Shown here: positions 32,874-39,745 of the stretch, one piece after another
How positions within the stretch are numbered: the stretch's first letter is position 1
Layout of the letters: every line of letters begins with the position of its first letter
Assembly (NCBI GenBank): GCA_026389845.1
Contig: JAPLHB010000217.1
Coordinates: 1 to 39,745, forward strand
Direction: 5' to 3'
Length of the DNA: 39,745 nucleotides
Source: Chloroflexota bacterium
GTDB taxonomy: Bacteria; Chloroflexota; Anaerolineae; CG2-30-64-16
Made by a program: the position numbers and the translations under genes
The notes under the pieces: model-generated
Seen by the model: only the letters and a program-made list of their open reading frames with translations
Told to the model about the DNA's origin: nothing
The model's database searches: none

Positions 32874-34184
32874 ATGAGCACGACTGCTATCCCGCCAACC
32901 GCCCCCAAGGCCCGACGCCGCATCTGGACGACCATCCGCCGCCGCGTCGTCCTGCTCCTCCTATGCCTGCTGCTCACCCTGCTGGTCCCGTCCGATGGCT
33001 ATCTCGGCTCCGCGCGCGCGGACCTGATCCTGAACTCGTCCATCGCAGGCCACGGCTTCCAGTTGGCCGCGTGGGAAGTGGCCGCGCTGAGCCAGAAGGC
33101 GGCCGACCTGGTCGCCCGCCCCGGCGCTGACCTTTCGCCCCAGGAACAACATGACCTGGCGGTGCATTTCTTCGACGACGTGGGCCGCGTGGACGATCTG
33201 GCCGCTAAGATCGAGCGCATCTACGCCGACCCGCAGCAGGCTGACCCAGCCTCGGCCGCGGCATCCTTGCAGGCCGAGTTGGACGCGTTGCGCGCCGAGC
33301 AAGAGCGCCGACGGCCAGCCGTCGAGCGCATCCTGGAACGCCAAGCCGCGACTGTGTTGGAGGAGGCCGGCCTCACCACCCGCGGCGTCTTCTTCCCGCC
33401 GGTGCGCTTCCAATTCACCGAAAGCCCCTTCTACCTGATCGTCTCTCCGCGCACCCGGATCGCCGTCGAGCATGGCATCTACCTGGACCCGACCCTGGCT
33501 CTGGCGCAGATCGAAGGGATCGAAAACAGAACGGCAGAGCGTCTGGGAATGAGCGCCTTGATCGAGGGCACCGGCGGCTTCTCATCCTACCCCACCATGA
33601 TCATCGAATATCCCGGCATGGACTGGGTGCTCAGCACGATCAGCCACGAATGGGGCCACCTGTATCTGTTCTTCCGGCCGCTGGGCCAGCGGTACTTCGA
33701 CAACGGCGACATGCGCACCCTCAACGAGACGACCGTTTCGATCCTGGGCGACGAGATCGGCCAGAAACTGCTCGGTCGCTACTACCCGGAACGGCTCGCC
33801 CCCGCGGCCTGGCCGCGCCCCCAGGCTCTCCGCGCCGATTGGTGGGACCGCCAGCAAGCTCGTCCGGAGTTCGACTACGGCGAGTTCATGCGGACGACCC
33901 GCCTGCAGGTAGACAAACTCCTGGCCGAAGGCAGCGTGGACGAAGCCGAAGCCTTCATGGAAGCGCAGCGGCAAATCCTGGTGGATCACGGCTACGCCAT
34001 CCGCAAGCTGAACCAGGCATTCTTCGCCTTCCACGGGTCCTACGCGGTCGGCCCCTCGGCCACCGACCCCATCGGCGGGAAGCTGCGCGCGTTGCGCGAG
34101 CGCAGCGGAAGCTTAGCGGAGTTCATGGCGAAGGTGGCGCGGATTACGAGCGCGACGGAGTTGGACGCGGCGCTGGCGCGGTGA
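32874..34184 (+). CDS. Membrane-anchored HExxH metalloprotease-like protein
   Basis: The 436-residue protein has a basic N-terminus, one strong hydrophobic span (VVLLLLCLLLTLLV, residues about 25-38), then a large extracytoplasmic part. Residues about 65-165 are helical and probably coiled coil (QAELDALRAEQERRRPAVER). The catalytic-type region has ISHEWGHLYLF with HEWGH at 258-262, then LNETTVSILGDEIG about 25 residues on (Glu285 as a candidate third ligand). No close family is recognised, but the layout recurs in Chloroflexota. A GTG at 32871 could add one residue. The upstream promoter suggests leaderless translation. Confidence 0.78.
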   Translation: MSTTAIPPTAPKARRRIWTTIRRRVVLLLLCLLLTLLVPSDGYLGSARADLILNSSIAGHGFQLAAWEVAALSQKAADLVARPGADLSPQEQHDLAVHFFDDVGRVDDLAAKIERIYADPQQADPASAAASLQAELDALRAEQERRRPAVERILERQAATVLEEAGLTTRGVFFPPVRFQFTESPFYLIVSPRTRIAVEHGIYLDPTLALAQIEGIENRTAERLGMSALIEGTGGFSSYPTMIIEYPGMDWVLSTISHEWGHLYLFFRPLGQRYFDNGDMRTLNETTVSILGDEIGQKLLGRYYPERLAPAAWPRPQALRADWWDRQQARPEFDYGEFMRTTRLQVDKLLAEGSVDEAEAFMEAQRQILVDHGYAIRKLNQAFFAFHGSYAVGPSATDPIGGKLRALRERSGSLAEFMAKVARITSATELDAALAR

Positions 34185-34273
34185 CACTGGGAGCAGAGGA
34201 GCAGGGGAGAAAGGGGGTGATGAGATTCGTGGCTAAATGCTCGCTGTCGCGCAAAATTAGGGGTCAACTGGGA

Positions 34274-34312
34274 CGTCATTGCGAGGCCCGCCTTTTGGGG
34301 CCGAAGCAATCC
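34274..34312. repeat. GTCATTGCGAGG-type dispersed repeat fragment
   Basis: GTCATTGCGAGGCCCG ... GGCCGAAGCAATCCC resembles a short palindromic repeat widely scattered in bacterial genomes. It lies in the 155-bp gap between the convergent metalloprotease and DNA polymerase IV genes, which holds nothing else. Confidence 0.45.
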
Positions 34313-34339
34313 CCTGCTTCACGCTCCACGCTCCCCGCC

Positions 34340-35554
34340 TCACTCCTCCACGCTGCGTCCCACCCACAACTCTTCCGGTTCCTCCAACAGGGCGGCGCGC
34401 TGGACCGCCCGGTCGCCGAAGCGGGCGCGGATGCGGTCGAGCGCGGCGTCGAGCTGCGCCTGCCTTTCGGCGTTGGCCGCGCCGTCGGGGCCGTCCGCCG
34501 TGAAGAGTCGCAACTGGCGGCCGGCCTGGATCAGGTTGGCTGCGCCGATGCCCAGCAGGCGTACCGGCTGCCGGTTCCATGCGGCCTCGAAGAGCGCGAT
34601 CGCCTGGGCGTAGATGACCGGCCCGGCGTCGGTCGGCTCGGATAGCGTGGCCTGGCGGGTGAGGGTGGTGAAGTCGCCATAGCGCAGCTTGAGGCCGACG
34701 GTGCGCGCCTGGCAGCCGTGCCGGCGCAGCCGGGCGGCCACCGCGTCGCTCAACCGCAGCAGCTCACGGCGCAGGATGGCCGGATCGCCGATGTCCTGGG
34801 CGAACGTTTCCTCGCGGCTGAGCGACTTGGCCTCGCGCTCCGGCGTCACGGGGCTGTCGTCCAGACCGCGGGCCGCGCGCCACAACCCCTCGCCGTGCGC
34901 GCCGAAACGGCCGCGCAGATCGCCCAACGGCAGGCGCGCCAGATCACCGATGGTCTCGATGCCCAGCTTGCCCAGTTCGCGGCCGGTCACCTCGCCCACA
35001 CCCCACAGACGGCGGACCGGCAGCGGAGCCAGGAACGCAGCCTCCTCGCCGGACGGGACGACCATGATGCCGTGCGGCTTGCGGAGGTCGCTGGCGATCT
35101 TCGCCACCAGCTTGTTGCTCGCCACTCCCAGCGACGCCGATAATCCCAACTCCGCCTCGATGCGATCCTGGAGCGTTTGGGCCAACTGGCCGGGCGGGCC
35201 GTAGTGCGCCTCGGTCCCGGTCACGTCCAGGAACGCCTCGTCAATGGAGATCGGCTCCAGCAGCGGCGTGTACTCGCCCAGCAATGCCATGACCCGCCGC
35301 GACATCTCGGCGTAGCGCCCGTGATGGCCCTCCACCCGCACGACGCCAGGGCACAGACGCAGCGCCTGGGCCGTGGGCATGGCAGAATGGATGCCGTAGA
35401 CCCGCGCCTCATAGGAAGCCGACGCCACCACCCCGCGCGCCTCGGCCCGACCGCCGACGATCACCGGCCGGCCGATCAGCGCGGGGTCGTCCAACCGCTC
35501 CACGGCGACGAAGAAAGCGTCGAGATCGAGGTGGATGATGGCCCGGGAAGGCAT
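34340..35554 (-). CDS. dinB: DNA polymerase IV (Y-family translesion polymerase)
   Basis: The 404-residue polymerase copies damaged DNA with low fidelity. It has the catalytic HLDLDAFFVAVE at 7-18, YEARVYGIHSAMPTAQA, SIDEAFLDVTG, with Asp and Glu metal ligands, and the thumb helix-hairpin-helix (LWGVGEVTGRELGKLGIETIGDLA). The little-finger domain is present (SREETFAQDI). A beta-clamp-binding motif QLRLF occurs near residue 350, followed by an unusual 45-residue tail (DGAANAERQAQLDAALDRIR). The ATG is at 35554. It lies 24 bp after a small membrane-protein gene on the same strand. No LexA-like operator was seen. Confidence 0.95.
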   Translation of the reverse strand: MPSRAIIHLDLDAFFVAVERLDDPALIGRPVIVGGRAEARGVVASASYEARVYGIHSAMPTAQALRLCPGVVRVEGHHGRYAEMSRRVMALLGEYTPLLEPISIDEAFLDVTGTEAHYGPPGQLAQTLQDRIEAELGLSASLGVASNKLVAKIASDLRKPHGIMVVPSGEEAAFLAPLPVRRLWGVGEVTGRELGKLGIETIGDLARLPLGDLRGRFGAHGEGLWRAARGLDDSPVTPEREAKSLSREETFAQDIGDPAILRRELLRLSDAVAARLRRHGCQARTVGLKLRYGDFTTLTRQATLSEPTDAGPVIYAQAIALFEAAWNRQPVRLLGIGAANLIQAGRQLRLFTADGPDGAANAERQAQLDAALDRIRARFGDRAVQRAALLEEPEELWVGRSVEE

Positions 35555-35578
35555 GGTTGCCCCTGATCGGTCACGCGT

Positions 35579-36052
35579 CTACTCCGGCTTGGCCGCGGCG
35601 AAGATCAGGCCGCCGAGCGCGCCCAGCCCGGCCCCGAGGAGCAGACCCGTGGGCAGACAGCAGAGCGCGGTGATGCCGGCCAGCGTGCCGCCGTTGAACA
35701 GCAGGGACGGGTCGAGGCCGGCATCGGTAAAGACTTGCAGGGTCTCGGGCGGGAGCTGGCTGATGAGCGCCTGCGATCCGCCCGAGACCGCCAGGCTCAA
35801 CGGCGTGAGCAGCGTGCGGGTGATGGCGCCGATCAGGCCGGCGAGCAGCCCCGCAATCGCGCCTTGACCGGCCGCGCGGCCGGTCTCCCGCCGCGGCGAC
35901 AACCAATAGGCTGCCAGCGCGCCGACGGCGACGTAGACCAGCAGCTCCAGGGGCAGGCCGATGCAGGCCAGCACCGAAATGAGACCCATCAGGTTGAGCA
36001 GAACGGCGGCGATGCCGCCGATCAAACCTGCTCTGACTCCGGGATGCTTCAC
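35579..36052 (-). CDS. Small multi-span membrane protein, unknown family
   Basis: The 157-residue protein has about four hydrophobic spans with many Gly and Ala (AGLIGGIAAVLLNLMGLISV, LLVYVAVGALAAYWL, GAIAGLLAGLIGAI, LLLGAGLGALGGLIFA). A basic cytoplasmic loop (RRETGRAAG) lies between the second and third. The GTG start at 36052 has AAGGAGG about five bases upstream. It lies 10 bp downstream of a receiver-domain gene and 24 bp upstream of dinB, so the three are probably co-transcribed. Function is unknown. Confidence 0.75.
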   Translation of the reverse strand: MKHPGVRAGLIGGIAAVLLNLMGLISVLACIGLPLELLVYVAVGALAAYWLSPRRETGRAAGQGAIAGLLAGLIGAITRTLLTPLSLAVSGGSQALISQLPPETLQVFTDAGLDPSLLFNGGTLAGITALCCLPTGLLLGAGLGALGGLIFAAAKPE

Positions 36053-36062
36053 AATGACCTCC

Positions 36063-36464
36063 TTATGACAGATAGCTGGCCGCGTGCTGTTGCAGCACGG
36101 TTTGGACAAGCGAACGAATCTCGCCCAGGCTGAACGGTTTGGTCACGCAAGCATCGGCCGGGGGGAGGGGCCGGCCGCCGACCGGAGCGACGCCCGGCGC
36201 CCGTGCTGTGACCAGGATGACCGGCGTCTGTCTGAGAGCTTCGTCTGCCAGCATGGCCGCACGGATTTCCCAGCCGTCGGAGCCGGGCAACATCAGGTCG
36301 AGCAGAACCACGTCGGGGCGCAGTTTGCGCATCAACGCCAAACCTTCCCGGCCGTCCGTTGCACCGACCACCTCACAGCCCAGGCGGCGCAGGGTCAGCC
36401 GGACCAGGTCAACCATCTCAGGCTGATCTTCGATGTACAAAACAGAGGGATGCTCACGGCTCAT
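36063..36464 (-). CDS. Stand-alone response-regulator receiver protein
   Basis: The 133-residue protein is one CheY-like receiver domain and nothing more. It has the acidic pair in YIEDQPE, the phosphoacceptor Asp in VVLLDLMLPG, Thr in ILVTA, and the conserved Lys in VTKPF. A small insertion, Pro/Gly-rich (APGVAPVGGRPLPPAD), lies between the Thr and Lys strands. The ATG at 36464 has GGAGC seven bases upstream. A longer frame to 36572 lacks family similarity. No histidine kinase lies nearby. It is divergent from trmI. Confidence 0.88.
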   Translation of the reverse strand: MSREHPSVLYIEDQPEMVDLVRLTLRRLGCEVVGATDGREGLALMRKLRPDVVLLDLMLPGSDGWEIRAAMLADEALRQTPVILVTARAPGVAPVGGRPLPPADACVTKPFSLGEIRSLVQTVLQQHAASYLS

Positions 36465-36550
36465 AAACGATGCTCCGATCTTCATCTGACTACTATTATC
36501 ACTATATATGGACGCCAGCAAGCGCCATTCGTCGCGCTCAGTTCGCCAGA

Positions 36551-36579
36551 TTGCGTCACGAGCGAGGGTCACTTATAAT
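36551..36579 (+). promoter_or_regulatory. Sigma-70-type promoter of the tRNA methyltransferase gene
   Basis: TTGCGT at 36551-36556 and TATAAT at 36574-36579 are separated by 17 bp. The start of transcription would be about 36586, giving a leader of roughly 17 nt before the ATG at 36603, with a purine-rich GAGAGAG as a weak ribosome site. Confidence 0.7.
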
Positions 36580-36602
36580 GCCGCCGAAAGAGAGAGACAC
36601 CC

Positions 36603-37484
36603 ATGTCCGTTGCCCATGAAGGAGACCTCGTCTTGCTGGTCAGCCCTGACCGCAAACACTACTTGATCCGCCTGCAGCACGGTGGGCAGTGGTTCTCGCA
36701 CCGCGGCTCGATCGCTCACGACGAGTTGATCGGCCAACCGCTAGGCCGCACCGTGCGCACTCAGCACGACTACGCTTACCTGGCGCTGGAACCGTCAACG
36801 ACCGACCTGATCCAAAACCTGCCGCGCACCACCCAGATCGTCTATGGCAAGGACGCCGCCGAGATCGTGCTGCGGCTGAACCTCTACCCCGGCCGCACGG
36901 TGATCGAGGCGGGCACGGGCAGCGGCGCGCTGACCTTCATCCTGGCCCGCGCCGTGATGTCCACAGGGCACGTCTACAGCTACGAGACCCGGCCCGAGGC
37001 ATTCGAGATCGCCCAGGGCAACCTGGCCGACCTGGGGCTGACGCCTTACGTCACCTTGTACAACGAAGACATCAGCGGCGGCTTCCACGAGCAGGACGTA
37101 GACGCGCTGTTTCTGGACCTGCGCGAGCCGTGGTTCTTCCTGAAGCACGCCTGGAACGCGCTGAAAGGCAGCGGGTTCTTCGGCGCGCTGCTGCCCACCA
37201 CCAACCAGGTGAGCGAGTTGTTATCCGCGCTGGAGGCGTTGCCGTTCGGCGATATCAGCGTCGAAGAGGTGCTGGTGCGCCCCTGGAAGCCCGTGCCCGG
37301 CCGCCTGCGCCCCGAAGACCGCATGATCGCACACAGCAGCTTCCTGGTCTTCGCCCGCAAGCTGGCGGCCGGCGACGAATCGCTGCGCTGGATGCCGGAA
37401 AAGAAACGCCGCGCCTACCTGGGAAAGCAGGCGATGCTGGAACGGGAAGCGGCGGAGGCCGCGGCCGAGACTGCTGACGAGTAG
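36603..37484 (+). CDS. trmI: tRNA (adenine-N1)-methyltransferase, TrmI-like (m1A58)
   Basis: The 293-residue enzyme methylates N1 of A58 in the T-loop of tRNA using S-adenosylmethionine. It has the N-terminal beta domain of the family (GDLVLLVSPDRKHYLIRL, then FSHRGSIAHDELIGQPLG), then the Rossmann domain with VIEAGTGSGALTFILARAV (motif I), YSYETRPEAFEIAQGNL, and DALFLDLREPW (family DxP-PW motif). The C-terminal ALPTTNQV-like segment reads LLPTTNQVSELL. An Ala/Glu-rich tail ends the protein. It has its own promoter and ends next to a heptamer tandem repeat. Confidence 0.93.
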   Translation: MSVAHEGDLVLLVSPDRKHYLIRLQHGGQWFSHRGSIAHDELIGQPLGRTVRTQHDYAYLALEPSTTDLIQNLPRTTQIVYGKDAAEIVLRLNLYPGRTVIEAGTGSGALTFILARAVMSTGHVYSYETRPEAFEIAQGNLADLGLTPYVTLYNEDISGGFHEQDVDALFLDLREPWFFLKHAWNALKGSGFFGALLPTTNQVSELLSALEALPFGDISVEEVLVRPWKPVPGRLRPEDRMIAHSSFLVFARKLAAGDESLRWMPEKKRRAYLGKQAMLEREAAEAAAETADE

Positions 37485-37485
37485 G

Positions 37486-37583
37486 GCGTGTTGCGTGTTG
37501 CGTGTTGCGTGTTGCGTGTTGCGTGTTGCGTGTTGCGTGTTGCGTGTTGCGTGTTGCGTGTTGCGTGTTGCGTGTTGCGTGTT
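37486..37583. repeat. Perfect 14-unit heptamer tandem repeat (GCGTGTT)
   Basis: Fourteen exact GCGTGTT units run from 37486 to 37583, followed by one altered unit. Degenerate relatives continue to about 37668 (CACGCACCACGCACTACGC). The array starts 2 bp after the trmI stop and lies between convergent genes. The same heptamers recur inside the downstream gene at 38345-38400. Perfect identity points to recent expansion. Confidence 0.92.
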
Positions 37584-37648
37584 GCGTTTTCGCGCTGGGA
37601 GTGTCATCGAATGCGTGAAGTCACGCACCACGCACTACGCACCACGTT

Positions 37649-39745
37649 TCACGCCTCACGCAACACCCTCTGGATCGCCTGCAACAGCGGCCCGCGCTGC
37701 TCGTTCCCCTGTTCCCCCATTTCGCTCAGCCCCAGGTGGATCTGCACGCGACAACGCCTGACGAGGCCCAGGGCCAGCGCGTAGAGCGCATCCTGCCGGG
37801 CGGCGTATTCGTCCGCGTCAGTCCACAGCGCACCGGCGGGCCAGTGACGTGAGAGCACGTAAGGATGGGTGAGCGGCTGGTTGAGGCGCTCCCACCAGCC
37901 GGTGCTGCCCACGTCGAGCCAGAACTGGTGCGCCACGGGCCGATTCATCATCAGGAAGGTGTAGGCCGGGGAGAGCAGCACGGCGTCCTTCGGCTGCCGC
38001 TGCCAGCTCCGCACGTATTGCGCAGCGATCACGCCATCGTGAACCATCTGGACGTACTCGCGGCCCAAGCCGCTGTCACTCTGAGCGGAGCGAAGAGTCT
38101 CTGCCTGGCGAGAGGGAGATTCTTCGCTCTTTTTCAGGGACGATAGTTTCTCGCCGCGATGACCGCTCAGAATGACATTCCCAGAAGTAGTATCCGGCGC
38201 GATCATCACCTGCCGGAACTTGCGCGCCGACTCGATGACGTTGGCCGTGACCTCGCCCGCATCGTAGTTGCCATGGAACCCATACCCCGGCTGCGAGAGC
38301 AATTCCCCAAACAGCCGGCTGAGAAAATGGTCAAGCGCCGGCCGTACTGCGTGTTGCGTACTGCGTGTTGCGTGTTGCGATTTGCGACTTGCGATTTGCG
38401 CTCCACCATCCGCCGTATGCGCCCGCAGCCAATTGCGCAGCCCTTCGTACCGCCCGCCCAACAGAAACGTGATCCGCTCCTGCATCGGCTGCTCGATCTC
38501 GGCGAAGGGACCGAGGGAAGGCTGGTCGTCGGCGACGCGGTAGGCGATGTCGGCCAGGAGCTGGGCGCGCACCAGGTCGAGGTCGTCAACCGCCTGCATG
38601 AACGCGTAGGCCACGTCGAAGCGGCTGGGCAGGACGCCCCACGCCGGATGGCAGAGCGCGGCCAGGGTCAGCAGGCAGAGGGTCGCCGGCTCCTCCCGCA
38701 ATGCGCGCGAAGGCCGATGCGAGCGGACGGGCACGTCGCGGCCGGCCAGCCGGTTCTGGAGCGAAAAGCGCAGCGCGCCGCTCAAGAACGGCGCCAACAC
38801 GGCAATCTCGGCCGGCGGCACCCCCTGTTGGTGCACCAGACCCGCGATTTCGTCGGCCACCCAATCGAGCAGCTCGGGGTGGTAGCGGTGGGAGGCGAAG
38901 ACGAGGGCGGGGAACTGGGAGGAACTGGGAGGAACTCCGGGGAACTCCGAGGAACTGCCAGGGAACTCCGAGGAACTGCCAGGGAACTCGGAGGAACTGC
39001 GAGGGAACTCCGAGGAACTGCGAAGGAACTCCGAGGAACTCGGGGAGGCGCCGCCTGGAAACGCATCGAACGACAATTCCTCTGAGACCCCCTGTGTTCC
39101 CCTAAGCGCCCCTGACCTCTGACCCCTGACCCCTGACTCCTGTGTTCCCCGTCGCCCCAGCGCTCTCGCCAACCTGCCGCCAAACGCCGCCACCGCGGCC
39201 GTGGTGACGAACGACTCGGTGAAGACGACCCGCTCCTGGCACAGCTCCTTGAACCGGTACGCGTCCGCCGGATCGGCGCCGAGGAAGCGCCGATAGCCGG
39301 CTTCGCGGTCGAGGACGATCAGTGCGGACCGGCAGCCGGGCAGCCACTCGGCCAGCAGGTCGTGGGCCACGGGCGTGTCCTCTTCGACGTTGTCGGCAAT
39401 GAGATGGCTGTAGCGGCGGGTCAGGTAGTCGCGGCAGGCGGGCAACGGCCAGAGGCGGCGGACGAAGAGATCGTATTGCAGCGAGAAGTCCAACAGGTTG
39501 TGCGCCAGGCAATACGCGCGGAAGCGCGCCGCGCACTCCTGGGCCTCGTCGTACACCCGCGCCTGGGCCGATTCGCCGAGCCACGCCCCCTTGAGCCGGC
39601 CGGCGATCTCGTCAATGGGGAAGCCGACCACCGCGGCTTTGTTGAGATTGTCGAGAAGCTGGCTGTAGAGGCGGTTGCGCTCGATGCTGATCGAGTCGAA
39701 ATAGCCCGCGTCCAGCAGCGGACCGACCAGCCGGGCCATGTAGTA
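37649..39745 (-). CDS. Degenerate UvrD/AddA-like superfamily 1 helicase, partial at window edge
   Basis: The frame is open to the right edge, so the N-terminus (with any Walker A) is outside the window; the visible ATG at 39739 is probably internal. The visible 696 residues follow SF1 helicase order: LLDFSLQYDLF, a motif II region reading LIADNVEED instead of the usual VDExQD (residues 113-121), a motif III-like VLDREAGYRRFLGAD (142-156), an iA-I-L loop (VADEIAGLVHQQGVPPAEIA), a motif V region (LLSPAYTFLMMNRPVAHQFW) and a motif VI-like LALGLVRRC. Catalytic residues are changed, so it may bind but not hydrolyse ATP. Four repeat insertions are read in frame: about 39087-39150, 38911-39046, 38345-38400 and 38074-38177. 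Confidence 0.75.
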   Translation of the reverse strand, partial: YYMARLVGPLLDAGYFDSISIERNRLYSQLLDNLNKAAVVGFPIDEIAGRLKGAWLGESAQARVYDEAQECAARFRAYCLAHNLLDFSLQYDLFVRRLWPLPACRDYLTRRYSHLIADNVEEDTPVAHDLLAEWLPGCRSALIVLDREAGYRRFLGADPADAYRFKELCQERVVFTESFVTTAAVAAFGGRLARALGRRGTQESGVRGQRSGALRGTQGVSEELSFDAFPGGASPSSSEFLRSSSEFPRSSSEFPGSSSEFPGSSSEFPGVPPSSSQFPALVFASHRYHPELLDWVADEIAGLVHQQGVPPAEIAVLAPFLSGALRFSLQNRLAGRDVPVRSHRPSRALREEPATLCLLTLAALCHPAWGVLPSRFDVAYAFMQAVDDLDLVRAQLLADIAYRVADDQPSLGPFAEIEQPMQERITFLLGGRYEGLRNWLRAHTADGGAQIASRKSQHATRSTQHAVRPALDHFLSRLFGELLSQPGYGFHGNYDAGEVTANVIESARKFRQVMIAPDTTSGNVILSGHRGEKLSSLKKSEESPSRQAETLRSAQSDSGLGREYVQMVHDGVIAAQYVRSWQRQPKDAVLLSPAYTFLMMNRPVAHQFWLDVGSTGWWERLNQPLTHPYVLSRHWPAGALWTDADEYAARQDALYALALGLVRRCRVQIHLGLSEMGEQGNEQRGPLLQAIQRVLREA
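38074..38177. mobile_element. Dispersed element core, copy 10, read in frame inside the UvrD-like gene
   Basis: TGTCACTCTGAGCGG at 38074-38088 and CCGCTCAGAATGACA at 38163-38177 are inverse at 14 of 15 positions. GAGCGAAGAGTCTC and GATTCTTCGCTC form the nested pair. It is the shortest copy (104 bp) and lacks outer arms and modules. It encodes a hydrophilic Ser/Lys/Glu/Arg-rich segment. Confidence 0.82.
38345..38400. repeat. Heptamer repeats in the UvrD-like coding region
   Basis: Seven-base units related to GCGTGTT (GCGTACT, GCGATTT, GCGACTT) run for about 56 bp. They encode a Gln/His/Thr/Arg-rich linker and match the perfect array at 37486. Confidence 0.75.
38911..39046. repeat. 21-bp in-frame tandem repeats in the UvrD-like gene
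   Basis: About six units of GGAACTCCGAGGAACTGCCA-like sequence (21 bp each, some diverged) encode a seven-residue repeat, SSSEFPG/SSSEFPR, in the minus frame. The 21-bp period keeps the frame when the copy number changes. Confidence 0.85.
39087..39150. repeat. TGACCCC-type short tandem repeat in the UvrD-like gene
   Basis: Units such as CTGACCC, CTGACCT and CTGACTC alternate between two copies of CCTGTGTTCCCC. The minus frame reads GTQESGVRGQRSG through it. It is adjacent to the 21-bp repeats, in the same linker region. Confidence 0.65.

Noticed and set aside
37486..37600. Small proteins rich in repeated Cys-Val-Leu-Arg read from the heptamer array
   Set aside because: Any frame of a stop-free heptamer array is open by chance; there is no ribosome site or domain.
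38911..39046. CRISPR-like array of 21-bp repeats
   Set aside because: The units are directly adjacent with no unique spacers and are read in frame as protein.
1..39745. tRNA or rRNA genes
   Set aside because: No T-loop/acceptor pattern or ribosomal RNA sequence was noticed. A tRNAscan/Infernal run would decide.

Overview
The window is GC-rich bacterial chromosome, most likely from a Chloroflexota (Anaerolineae/Caldilineae-like) genome. This is inferred from the substrate-binding protein with a Val-Glu-Lys-Val-type linker, effector-associated-domain and formylglycine-generating-enzyme (FGE)-like proteins, a HExxH membrane protein, and heavy loading with short palindromic dispersed repeats. 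No rRNA, tRNA, CRISPR array, transposase or phage gene was seen.

Layout. 277-1779: a membrane-anchored clan-A glycoside-hydrolase-like protein. 1831-10843: a type I restriction-modification operon on the minus strand, in transcription order hsdM2, an unknown gene X, hsdM1, a HigA-like XRE gene, hsdS, hsdR, and a 59-aa ORF coupled to hsdR. 11359-14130: two short-chain dehydrogenases (minus) and a GNAT acetyltransferase (plus). 14501-16652: a translationally coupled membrane protein, ABC ATPase and ABC-2 permease. 16999-19280: two convergent FGE-like genes, one a DnaJ-FGE fusion. 19625-21334: a lipoprotein-type molybdopterin oxidoreductase and an EamA transporter. 21525-24640: a convergent pair, an effector-associated-domain/TM/TPR protein and a soluble HExxH protein. 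25000-26488: a small membrane protein, a methyltransferase, and a scar of two truncated genes (MarR and a DNA methyltransferase). 26632-31294: an oligopeptide ABC importer (binding protein, two permeases, no ATPase) followed by a tandem-GNAT gene. 31575-37484: a FchA-like cyclodeaminase, a HExxH membrane protein, DNA polymerase IV, a small membrane protein, a lone receiver domain, and a TrmI-type tRNA methyltransferase. 37649-end: a degenerate UvrD-like helicase cut by the window edge.

The main signal that gene annotation does not explain is a family of non-coding elements (ten copies, about 104-312 bp). They share a core bounded by TGTCATTCTGAGCGG and its reverse complement, with nested GCGAAGAATC palindromes and a variable number of 25-bp modules. 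Three copies have perfect 8-bp target-site duplications and one has a 7/8 match, so they behave like MITEs. One copy splits gene X inside the restriction operon: removing the element and one duplication rejoins two ORFs in frame into a 342-residue protein. Several copies sit at stop codons. One lies in frame inside the UvrD-like gene, which also carries three unrelated repeat expansions in frame. The same core occurs with two different outer inverted repeats, which suggests module exchange.

Starts were chosen from Shine-Dalgarno spacing and overlaps. Functions come from motif recognition by eye; no database search was run.
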